A DNA stretch of 64,000 nucleotides from Streptomyces sp. H27-C3 (lineage in GTDB: Bacteria > Actinomycetota > Actinomycetes > Streptomycetales > Streptomycetaceae), in assembly GCF_030063415.1 (NCBI RefSeq), contig NZ_JASITA010000017.1:62001-126000 (forward strand), given 5' to 3'. This document shows positions 35,523-42,784 of the stretch, one piece after another; the first letter of the stretch is position 1; every line of letters starts with the position of its first letter. The position numbers were made by a program, and so were the translations under genes. The notes beneath the pieces were generated by a model. It saw only the letters and a list, made by a program, of their open reading frames with translations. It searched no databases and had not been told where the DNA came from.

Positions 35523-36434
35523 ATGACCCAGCTCATCAACAGAACCGACAAGACGGCGAAGCAGAGCGGCCCCACGCCCGAGCTCTCGCCGGCCCTGCGC
35601 ACCGCGCGCCGCAGGGCGCTGCTGCACTGGATCGCCGTGCACTCTTTGGGGATCGCGGCCGCACTGTTCTTCGTACTGCCGTTCGTCTTCCTCTTCCTCA
35701 CCTCGCTGATGAGCGACCAGCAGGCGCTCACCCGCGACCTCACCCCCAACACCTGGGCGTGGGGGAACTACGTCAAGGTCTTCGAGACCCCCGGCTTCCT
35801 GACCTGGTGGCGCAACACGCTGCTGTACGCGGGCCTGGGCACCGTACTGACCGTGCTGTCTTCCGTGCCGGTGGCGTACGCACTCGCCAAGTTCCGCTTC
35901 AAGGGCCGCAATCTGTCGCTGATGCTGGTCATCTCGATGATGATGCTGCCGCCGCAGGTCGTCATCATCCCGATGTACCTGTTCTGGGCGAAGCAGTTCG
36001 ACCTGTCCGGCACGCTCTGGCCGCTGATCATCCCGATGGCGTTCGGTGACGCCTTCTCGATCTTCCTGCTGCGCCAGTTCCTGCTGACCATCCCCAACGA
36101 GTACATCGACGCGGCCAAGGTCGACGGCTGCGGCGAGTTCCGCACGCTGACCAGGATCGTCATCCCGATGGCGAAGCCGGGCATCGCGGCCATCGCGCTG
36201 TTCCAGTTCTTCGCCGCGTGGAACGACTACTTCGGACCACAGATCTACGCGTCCGAGAACCCGGCCGCCTGGACGCTGTCGTACGGACTCGAATCGTTCA
36301 AGGGTGCACACCACACCGACTGGAATCTGACCATGGCCGCGACCGTACTGGTCATGGCCCCTGTGATCGTCGTCTTCTTCTTCGCCCAGAAGGCATTCGT
36401 CGAAGGCGTCACACTGACCGGAGTGAAGGGCTAG
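35523..36434 (+). CDS. csnG: ABC sugar permease, MalG-type subunit
   Basis: A 303-residue membrane protein, six helices, EAA loop YIDAAKVDGCGEFRTLTRIVIPMAKPG. Typical MalG-type ending (FVEGVTLTGVKG). ATG 35523 is favoured by AGGTGAG upstream; a GTG at 35514, overlapping the csnF stop, would add three residues. Partner of csnF. Confidence 0.92.
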   Translation: MTQLINRTDKTAKQSGPTPELSPALRTARRRALLHWIAVHSLGIAAALFFVLPFVFLFLTSLMSDQQALTRDLTPNTWAWGNYVKVFETPGFLTWWRNTLLYAGLGTVLTVLSSVPVAYALAKFRFKGRNLSLMLVISMMMLPPQVVIIPMYLFWAKQFDLSGTLWPLIIPMAFGDAFSIFLLRQFLLTIPNEYIDAAKVDGCGEFRTLTRIVIPMAKPGIAAIALFQFFAAWNDYFGPQIYASENPAAWTLSYGLESFKGAHHTDWNLTMAATVLVMAPVIVVFFFAQKAFVEGVTLTGVKG

Positions 36435-36442
36435 TTGAGGAA

Positions 36443-37708
36443 ATGAAGCTCGCAGTCGTGGGTGGCGGGTCCACCTACACACCTGAGTTGATCGACGGCT
36501 TCGCCCGGCTGCGGGACACGCTGCCGATCGAGGAGCTGGTCCTCGTCGACCCCGCGGCCGACCGTCTGGAGCTGGTCGGCGGCCTCGCCCGCCGGATCTT
36601 CGCCAAGCAGGGCCACCCGGGCATCATCACCACCACGTCCGACCTGGACGCGGGCGTCGCGAACGCCGACGCGGTGTTGCTGCAGCTGCGCGTCGGCGGA
36701 CAGGCCGCGCGCCAGCAGGACGAGACCTGGCCGCTGGAGTGCGGCTGCGTCGGACAGGAGACGACGGGCGCCGGCGGCCTCGCCAAGGCGATGCGTACGG
36801 TCCCGATCGTCCTGGACATCGCCGAGCGGGTGCGCCGCTCGAACCCGAACGCCTGGATCATCGACTTCACCAACCCGGTGGGCATCGTGACGCGGGCGCT
36901 GCTCCAGGCCGGCCACAAGGCCGTCGGTCTGTGCAACGTCGCGATCGGCTTCCAGCGCACATTCGCGAAGCTGCTCGACGTGGCACCCGCCGAGGTCCAC
37001 CTGGACCATGTGGGGCTCAACCACCTCAGCTGGGAGCTGGGCGTACGGCTCGGCGGCCCCGAGGGCGAGAACCTGCTGCCCCGGCTGCTCGCCCAGCACG
37101 GCGACGCGATGGCCGACGACCTGCGCCTGCCGCGCGCGGTGCTCGACCGCCTCGGTGTCGTCCCCTCGTACTACCTGCGCTACTTCTACGCGCACGACGA
37201 GGTCGTACGGGAGCTCGGCAGCAAGCCGTCGCGGGCCGCCGAGGTCGCCGCGATGGAGAGGGAACTCCTCGCGATGTATGGCGACCCCGCGCTCGACGAG
37301 AAGCCCGCGCTGCTCGCCAAGCGCGGCGGCGCCTTCTACTCGGAGGCGGCCGTCGACCTGGCGGCCTCGCTCCTGGGTGACGGCGGCAGCCCCATCCAGG
37401 TCGTCAACACGTACAACAACGGCACCCTGCCGTTCCTCGCGGACGACGCGGTGATCGAGGTCCAGGCCCGGGTCGACAAGACGGGCGCGACCCCGCTCGC
37501 CGTCCCCGAGCTGGACCCGCTGTACGCCGGACTGATCGCCCATGTCAGCGCGTACGAGGACCTGGCTCTGGAGGCCGCCCTGCGCGGCGGTCGCGACCGC
37601 GTCTTCAAGGCGCTGCTCGCGCACCCCCTGGTCGGGCAGTTCGAGTACGCCGAGGCGCTCACCGACAAGCTGATCGCGCACAACCGGGAGCACTTCGCGT
37701 GGGCGTGA
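36443..37708 (+). CDS. csnH: GH4-family NAD-dependent glycosidase
   Basis: A 421-residue glycoside hydrolase family 4 enzyme. N-terminal NAD-binding GGGSTYTPELIDGF, conserved QLRVGGQAAR, IDFTNPVGIVTRAL, and the metal site Cys in LCNVAIGFQ with His in DHVGLNHLSW. GH4 enzymes act by redox-assisted elimination on 6-phospho-beta-glucosides or related sugars and need NAD and a divalent metal. Here it probably cleaves imported glucosaminyl oligosaccharides; with the kinase next door the substrate might be phosphorylated. Begins 8 bases after csnG, ribosome site TTGAGGA. Confidence 0.9.
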   Translation: MKLAVVGGGSTYTPELIDGFARLRDTLPIEELVLVDPAADRLELVGGLARRIFAKQGHPGIITTTSDLDAGVANADAVLLQLRVGGQAARQQDETWPLECGCVGQETTGAGGLAKAMRTVPIVLDIAERVRRSNPNAWIIDFTNPVGIVTRALLQAGHKAVGLCNVAIGFQRTFAKLLDVAPAEVHLDHVGLNHLSWELGVRLGGPEGENLLPRLLAQHGDAMADDLRLPRAVLDRLGVVPSYYLRYFYAHDEVVRELGSKPSRAAEVAAMERELLAMYGDPALDEKPALLAKRGGAFYSEAAVDLAASLLGDGGSPIQVVNTYNNGTLPFLADDAVIEVQARVDKTGATPLAVPELDPLYAGLIAHVSAYEDLALEAALRGGRDRVFKALLAHPLVGQFEYAEALTDKLIAHNREHFAWA

Positions 37709-38679
37709 GCGCGGCTGTCATCGCCATCGACGCGGGGAACAGCAAGACAGATGTGGCCGTGATCGGGACCGCCGGATCGGTTCTCGCATCGGCGCGCGGC
37801 GATGGCTTCCAGCCGCCGGTGGTCGGGCTCGGCGTGGCGATCGACGCGCTCGCCGTGACCGTCGGCCGGGCGCTGGAGGAGGCCGGGGTCCACGAGGTCG
37901 AGCATGTCTCCGCCTGTCTGGCCAACGCCGACCTGCCCATCGAGGAGCGTGAGTTGGAGGCGGCGGTCCACGCGCGCGGCTGGGGCCGTACGACCGAGGT
38001 CCGCAACGACACCTTCGCGATACTGCGGGCCGGGCTGCCCAGTGGCGCAGAGGCCCTCGGCGTCGCGGTCGTGTGCGGCGCGGGCATCAACTGTGTCGGC
38101 ATGCGCCCCGACGGCCGCACCGCCCGCTTCCCCGCGATCGGCCGCATCTCCGGCGACTGGGGCGGCGGCGGGGGCCTGGCCGAGGAGGCGCTGTGGTTCG
38201 CGGCGCGGGCCGAGGACGGGCGGGGCGAGCCGACCGAGCTGGCGAGGGTCCTGCCCGCGTACTTCGGTCTCGACTCGATGTACGCGCTGATCGAGGCGCT
38301 GCACCTGCGCCGCATCGACGAGAAGCGCAAGCACGAGATCACCCCGGTGCTCTTCGCCGCCGGCGCGGCCGGTGACCGGGTCGCCCTGTCGGTCATCCAC
38401 CGGCAGGCCGAGGAGGTCGTCGCGATGGTGACGGTGGCACTCGGCCGGCTGGACCTGCTGGACGCGGAGGCGCCTGTGCTGCTGGGCGGCAGTGTGCTGG
38501 CGGCCCGTCACCCGGAGCTGAACGACCGCATCACGGCGCTGCTCGCCGACCGTGCGCCGAAGGCGGTGGCGGGCGTCGTCACTGCCCCGCCGGTGCTGGG
38601 CGCGGCGCTCCTGGGTCTTGACCACGTCTCGGCCCCCGCGGAGTCCCACCTGCGGCTGCGGACGCACTACGACGCGTAG
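37699..38679 (+). CDS. csnK: BadF/BadG-type N-acetylglucosamine/glucosamine kinase
   Basis: A 326-residue ATPase of the actin fold. Phosphate 1 motif VIAIDAGNSKTDVAVIG at the N terminus, then VRNDTFAIL, the adenosine region GVAVVCGAGINCVGMRPDG and ISGDWGGGGGLAEEALW. The family includes the mammalian-type GlcNAc kinase; Streptomyces csnK is described as a glucosamine-type sugar kinase. It overlaps csnH by 10 bp and is the last gene of the operon. Confidence 0.9.
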   Translation: MGVSAAVIAIDAGNSKTDVAVIGTAGSVLASARGDGFQPPVVGLGVAIDALAVTVGRALEEAGVHEVEHVSACLANADLPIEERELEAAVHARGWGRTTEVRNDTFAILRAGLPSGAEALGVAVVCGAGINCVGMRPDGRTARFPAIGRISGDWGGGGGLAEEALWFAARAEDGRGEPTELARVLPAYFGLDSMYALIEALHLRRIDEKRKHEITPVLFAAGAAGDRVALSVIHRQAEEVVAMVTVALGRLDLLDAEAPVLLGGSVLAARHPELNDRITALLADRAPKAVAGVVTAPPVLGAALLGLDHVSAPAESHLRLRTHYDA

Positions 38680-38700
38680 GGCGCCACCGCTCGGCTCCGG

Positions 38701-38728
38701 CCGCCGTCCCGAATGTCCGGGGCGGCGG
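38701..38728 (+). terminator. Terminator of the csn operon
   Basis: CCGCCGTCCCG (38701-38711) pairs with CGGGGCGGCGG (38718-38728), one wobble, 6-base loop. Located 21 bp after the csnK stop. Confidence 0.75.
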
Positions 38729-38775
38729 GCGGAGTGCGCGTACCGCACACATTGCCTGCACAACCGGTACGAACG

Positions 38776-38803
38776 GGAACCGAACAGATCCCCCCTGCGT
38801 ATA
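38776..38803 (+). promoter_or_regulatory. Possible ECF-type promoter before the GlnX-PknG cluster
   Basis: GGAACC (38776-38781), 16-base spacer, CGTATA (38798-38803). This has the GAAC...CGT form of envelope-stress ECF sigma promoters. The leader to the first start codon would be about 155 bases. Weak evidence: pattern only. Confidence 0.3.
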
Positions 38804-38966
38804 CATAAGCGGGAGATGCGGGGAGATCGGGTAGCTGTGATCGGACAAGATCCAGTCAATCCCGGTGTGGATGTCGGTCCCTGCGGCCATACTGCTTGCC
38901 GGGCACTGCCCCCACACATCACCGGGGGAGAACGGACCGACTGTCCATGACCGAGGGGGAGGTCAC

Positions 38967-40340
38967 GTGGCACACCCACCGAATGTGCGCGAGGCGCAGC
39001 CTTCACTTGCGCGCGAGGCGCAGCCGCCCGTGCGCGGCACCGCCTGGTCCGAGGGCGTGGGCCGGTTGCGTGCCGGTGCGACGACCGAGCCCGGCCGGCT
39101 GCGGATCATCGGCGCCCTGGTGGCTGTTCTCGTCGTGGCGTTCGGGGCGGTGACGGCCTGGGAGGTCTCCGGCCGCGCGACCGCCGCCGACGACGTGGTG
39201 TCGCGCAGCCAGCCGCTGAGCGCGGACGCGGCGAGCATCTACCGCTCGCTGGCGGACGCCGACACTGCGGCGTCGAGCGGATTCCTCGAAGGGGCGCAGG
39301 AGCCGCCGGACGTGCTCTCGCGGTACAACAAGGACGTCGCGACGGCCTCCGAGCTGCTGGTGAAAGCCGCGGCCAACACGGACAGCTCCAGCGCGTCCGG
39401 GCACGAGATAGCCACGCTCAACAAGGAACTGCCCCGCTACACCGGCCTGATCGAGCGCGCCCGTGCCAACAACCGGCAGGGCCTGCCGCTCGGCGGCGCC
39501 TATCTGCGGTACGCCAACGACCGGATGACCAAGACCCTGCTGCCGGCCGCGGAGCGGCTGTACCAGTCGGAGACCCGCAGGCTCGGGGACGACTACGACG
39601 AGGCGAGGCTCTGGCCGTTCTTCGGGCTCGGCCTGGGCGTGGTGGCCCTCGGCGGCCTGATCTGGATCCAGCAACGCAACTACCGCCGTACGAACCGGGT
39701 GTTCAACTATGGCCTCGTCGCCGCGAGCGTCGCCTCCGCCATGGTTCTGCTGTGGCTCGGCGTCGGACACGCGGTGTCCAGGGCCGAGCTGAACGACGCC
39801 AGGACGCGCGGCCAGGAGTCCCTGGAAGTCCTCAACGACGCCCGCATCAACTCGCTGAAGGCCCGCGCCAACGAGAACCTCACCCTGGTCGCGCGCGGCG
39901 CCGTACTGGCCAAGGACGGCAAGCGCGACCTGTACGAATCCCAGTACGCGGACAGCATGAAGATCCTCGGCGAGCGTCTGGGCGACGCGGGCGAGCTCGC
40001 CGACGACCTCGCGGGCAGCGAGCCCGTCGAGGTCGCCACCAAGAGCGTCAAGGTCTGGCGCGAGCGGCACACCACCGCCCGCGCCACCGACGACGGCGGC
40101 GAGTACGAGAGCGCGCGGCTGCAGATCACCGGCGACGAGAACTCCACGGACGAGTGCTTCGACGCCGTCGACGCGGCGCTGGACAAGGCCCTCGCCCATG
40201 AGCAGACCGAGTTCACCCGGGCCGCCGAGGACGGGCGGGGCGCGCTGACCGGACTGCCGGTGGGCGCCGCGGTGCTGGCGGTGCTCGGTGCCACCGGCGC
40301 GGTGCTCGGCATCGGGCGCAGGCTTTCGGAGTACAGGTGA
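38967..40340 (+). CDS. glnX: GlnX-like membrane sensor protein
   Basis: A 457-residue protein with four hydrophobic helices: one near 46-66, a closely spaced pair in the middle (FFGLGLGVVALGGLIWI and YGLVAASVASAMVLLWLGVG), and one at the C terminus. Between them are two helical extracytoplasmic domains of about 140 and 150 residues. That is the architecture of mycobacterial GlnX, which senses aspartate/glutamate through periplasmic GlnH and signals to kinase PknG. GTG 38967 follows GGGGGAGG. No kinase or HAMP domain of its own. Next to a GlnH-like protein and a PknG-like kinase, so the same circuit is inferred. Confidence 0.8.
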   Translation: MAHPPNVREAQPSLAREAQPPVRGTAWSEGVGRLRAGATTEPGRLRIIGALVAVLVVAFGAVTAWEVSGRATAADDVVSRSQPLSADAASIYRSLADADTAASSGFLEGAQEPPDVLSRYNKDVATASELLVKAAANTDSSSASGHEIATLNKELPRYTGLIERARANNRQGLPLGGAYLRYANDRMTKTLLPAAERLYQSETRRLGDDYDEARLWPFFGLGLGVVALGGLIWIQQRNYRRTNRVFNYGLVAASVASAMVLLWLGVGHAVSRAELNDARTRGQESLEVLNDARINSLKARANENLTLVARGAVLAKDGKRDLYESQYADSMKILGERLGDAGELADDLAGSEPVEVATKSVKVWRERHTTARATDDGGEYESARLQITGDENSTDECFDAVDAALDKALAHEQTEFTRAAEDGRGALTGLPVGAAVLAVLGATGAVLGIGRRLSEYR

Positions 40341-40360
40341 TACGGGTGGGAGGAGGCGCG

Positions 40361-41362
40361 GTGACCAGGACGAGCAGGAGGACCCCGGTCGGCCGGCTGC
40401 GCGGCTGGGGCGGCGTCGCGACCATGGCCGCCGCCTGCGCGCTGACCGCGTCGTTGACGCTGCTGCCGCTCTCCCACGGGGGCGGGGACGACAGCGGGAC
40501 AGCGGCCTCCGGGCAGAGCGTGGCGCAGGCCGCGGCCGCGCGGGCGGACACCTGCGAGGAACCGGAGCGCAGTCTGCGGCCCGGGGGCGGCGAAGGCGCG
40601 GCCATCGAGAAGATCAAGAAGCGCGGCAAGCTGATCGCGGGCGTCGACCAGAACAGCTTCCGCTGGGGCTACCGCAATCCGGTCAACCGCGGACTCGAAG
40701 GCTTCGACATCGACCTGGTGCGGGCCATGGCCAAGGACATCCTCGGCGACCCCGAAAAGGTCATCTACCGTGCGATCCCCACCAATCAGCGCATCCTCGC
40801 GCTCCAGGAGGACCGGGTCGACATCGTCGTCCGGACCATGACGATCAACTGCACCCGGCTGAAGGACGTCGCCTTCTCCAGCGCCTACTTCCAGGCGGGC
40901 CAGCAGGTACTCGCCCCCAAGGCATCCACCATCAAGGGGTACGACAAGTCGCTCGCAGGCAAGAAGGTCTGCTCGGCGCAGGGCTCCACGGCGTACGACG
41001 CGCTCGCCGAGGAGTCGTTCGGCGCGGACTTCGAGAAGTTCACCGTCTCCAACCAGCTGGACTGCCTGGTGCGGCTCCAACTCGGCGAGGTCGACGCGGT
41101 CGTCACGGACAACGCCCTGGCGGCGGGCCAGGCGGCGCAGGACCCGGCGGTCGAGCTCAAGGGGAAACCGTTCACCAAGGAGTACTACGGCATCGCGACG
41201 AAGCTCGGCAGCGACGACCTGGTGCGCCGGCTGAACCAGGTGCTCGACGACTACCGCAGGGGTGGCCCCGACAGCCTCTGGATGAAGGCGTACGGCAACT
41301 GGCTGAAGGCAGACCTTCCCGGCATCACGGCACCACCGGAGGCCAAGTACCGGGAAAATTGA
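40361..41362 (+). CDS. glnH: GlnH-like amino-acid-binding protein
   Basis: A 333-residue type 2 periplasmic binding protein (SBP_bac_3): LIAGVDQNSFRWGYRNP, LEGFDIDLVRAMAKDILGD, YRAIPTNQRILALQEDRVDIVVRTMTINCTR, VCSAQGSTAYD, VVTDNALAAGQA. An N-terminal hydrophobic segment (residues about 22-42) serves for export; a clear lipobox is not seen, so it may stay membrane-tethered. GTG 40361 is chosen for GGGAGGAGG; a GTG overlapping the glnX stop (40337) is possible. No amino-acid permease is adjacent: a sensing rather than uptake role is inferred. Confidence 0.85.
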   Translation: MTRTSRRTPVGRLRGWGGVATMAAACALTASLTLLPLSHGGGDDSGTAASGQSVAQAAAARADTCEEPERSLRPGGGEGAAIEKIKKRGKLIAGVDQNSFRWGYRNPVNRGLEGFDIDLVRAMAKDILGDPEKVIYRAIPTNQRILALQEDRVDIVVRTMTINCTRLKDVAFSSAYFQAGQQVLAPKASTIKGYDKSLAGKKVCSAQGSTAYDALAEESFGADFEKFTVSNQLDCLVRLQLGEVDAVVTDNALAAGQAAQDPAVELKGKPFTKEYYGIATKLGSDDLVRRLNQVLDDYRRGGPDSLWMKAYGNWLKADLPGITAPPEAKYREN

Positions 41363-41434
41363 GCCGGTTGGGCGCGGATGCAGCAGTATCAACGGCACGG
41401 ACAGCGGATCGCAGCTGGAGCGGAGAGGTGATCG

Positions 41435-42784
41435 ATGGGCGTCGCGGGAGCCACCGGGCCGGTGATGGACCGGGACGAGGTGGACCGTGCGCTGGCGCGG
41501 CTCGGCGCGGAGTACGAAGCGATCGAAACCTCGCTCCTCGCACTCCAGGACCACTCGGGCCGCCGACTCCTGGAAGGCGCCGAGCTGACGGGCGTCACCA
41601 AGGACCGCTGGGCCGCCACCGAGCACGCCGTCGCGCTGCTGTGGTCGTACTTCGACGCGTACACCGCGGTCCTGTCCGGCGCCCGTGAGCTGCGGGCGCG
41701 GCGGCGCTGGCCGAACCGTGAGGACCTGGTCGAGCTGACCGACGTACTGCGCGGCGAGAGCGTGACGGTCGCCGGGGGTGGCGTCGCGGGCGGTGCGCGG
41801 GGCGGTCACACCCATTCGATCACCGGGCCCGCCAAGCTCTCCGAGCGGTTCACGCTGGCGGCGCTGGTGTCCCGGATGAACCAGCTGTACGCGCAGTCGC
41901 TCGACATGGTCGTCACGGCGGACGCGGTGTGGTCCGCGCTGCCCGCCCGGATCGATCTGCTCGCCGCCGAGCTGCTGCGCACCAGGTCGCTGGCGCACTC
42001 CGTCGGCGTACGGCCCGGGGAGCACCCGGCGGGCGACGACCTGGAGGAGATCACCCAGGAGCTGACGACGCTGCGCAGCCAGGTGGTGACGGACCCGCTC
42101 GCCTTCTGGCGCCCCGGACTTGGCAGTTCGGCGCCCGGCGGTGGCCGGCCCGACACCGAGAGGTACGACCGGGCGGCCCGTGCGCTGGAGGAGATCCGGC
42201 GCGAGATCGAAGCGGTCCTCGGCGTGCGGCAGGACGCGGAGCAGCGGCTGCTGCGGCTCCAGGACGTCCTCTCGCGCGCGGACCGCACGCTCACCGAGGC
42301 ACGGTCGGCGCGCGGCGAGGTCCTGGCGAAGATCGCCGCGTCGGAGGTGCCCGCGGTCAGCGGCCCCTCCACCGCGCTCCAGGAGCAGTTGGTGCTGGCC
42401 GCCGGATACCGCAGGCACGCCCAGTGGCACCGTCTTTCGCCGCTCCTGGAGTCACTGGAGCGCGAGGCCGAGGACGAACTGCTGCGCGCCCGGGAGTCGT
42501 TGTCGCGGGTCACCGAGCCACTGGCGGTCCGCGCCGAGCTGCGCGGCCGTCTCGACGCGTACAAGGCGAAGGTCGCCAGGCACGGCATGGCGGAGGACCC
42601 GCTGCTGATGGAGCGGTACGAGGCGGCCCGCCGGATGTTGTGGAGCGCGCCCTGCGATCTGCGCGCCGCCGAGCAGGCGGTGCTGCGCTATCAGCGGGCC
42701 ACGGCGGAAGTCCTGATCCCGCGGCAGACCGGCCCCGCCGACCGTGCGGGGCCCTCGCGGAGCGACAAAGGGGATTCAGCATGA
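41435..42784 (+). CDS. Helical protein of unknown function in the PknG cluster
   Basis: A 449-residue, Ala/Glu/Arg-rich soluble protein with no recognised domain. Residues 10-130 and 230-400 look like long amphipathic helices (RALEEIRREIEAVLGVRQDAEQ is typical), split by a Gly/Ala/His linker (VAGGGVAGGARGGHTH). No signal peptide or membrane segment. Ribosome site AGAGGTGA before ATG 41435. Its stop overlaps the PknG start (ATGA), so it is translated with the kinase and may be a scaffold or substrate. It could be compared with the uncharacterised partners of PknG in other actinobacteria. Confidence 0.75.
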   Translation: MGVAGATGPVMDRDEVDRALARLGAEYEAIETSLLALQDHSGRRLLEGAELTGVTKDRWAATEHAVALLWSYFDAYTAVLSGARELRARRRWPNREDLVELTDVLRGESVTVAGGGVAGGARGGHTHSITGPAKLSERFTLAALVSRMNQLYAQSLDMVVTADAVWSALPARIDLLAAELLRTRSLAHSVGVRPGEHPAGDDLEEITQELTTLRSQVVTDPLAFWRPGLGSSAPGGGRPDTERYDRAARALEEIRREIEAVLGVRQDAEQRLLRLQDVLSRADRTLTEARSARGEVLAKIAASEVPAVSGPSTALQEQLVLAAGYRRHAQWHRLSPLLESLEREAEDELLRARESLSRVTEPLAVRAELRGRLDAYKAKVARHGMAEDPLLMERYEAARRMLWSAPCDLRAAEQAVLRYQRATAEVLIPRQTGPADRAGPSRSDKGDSA

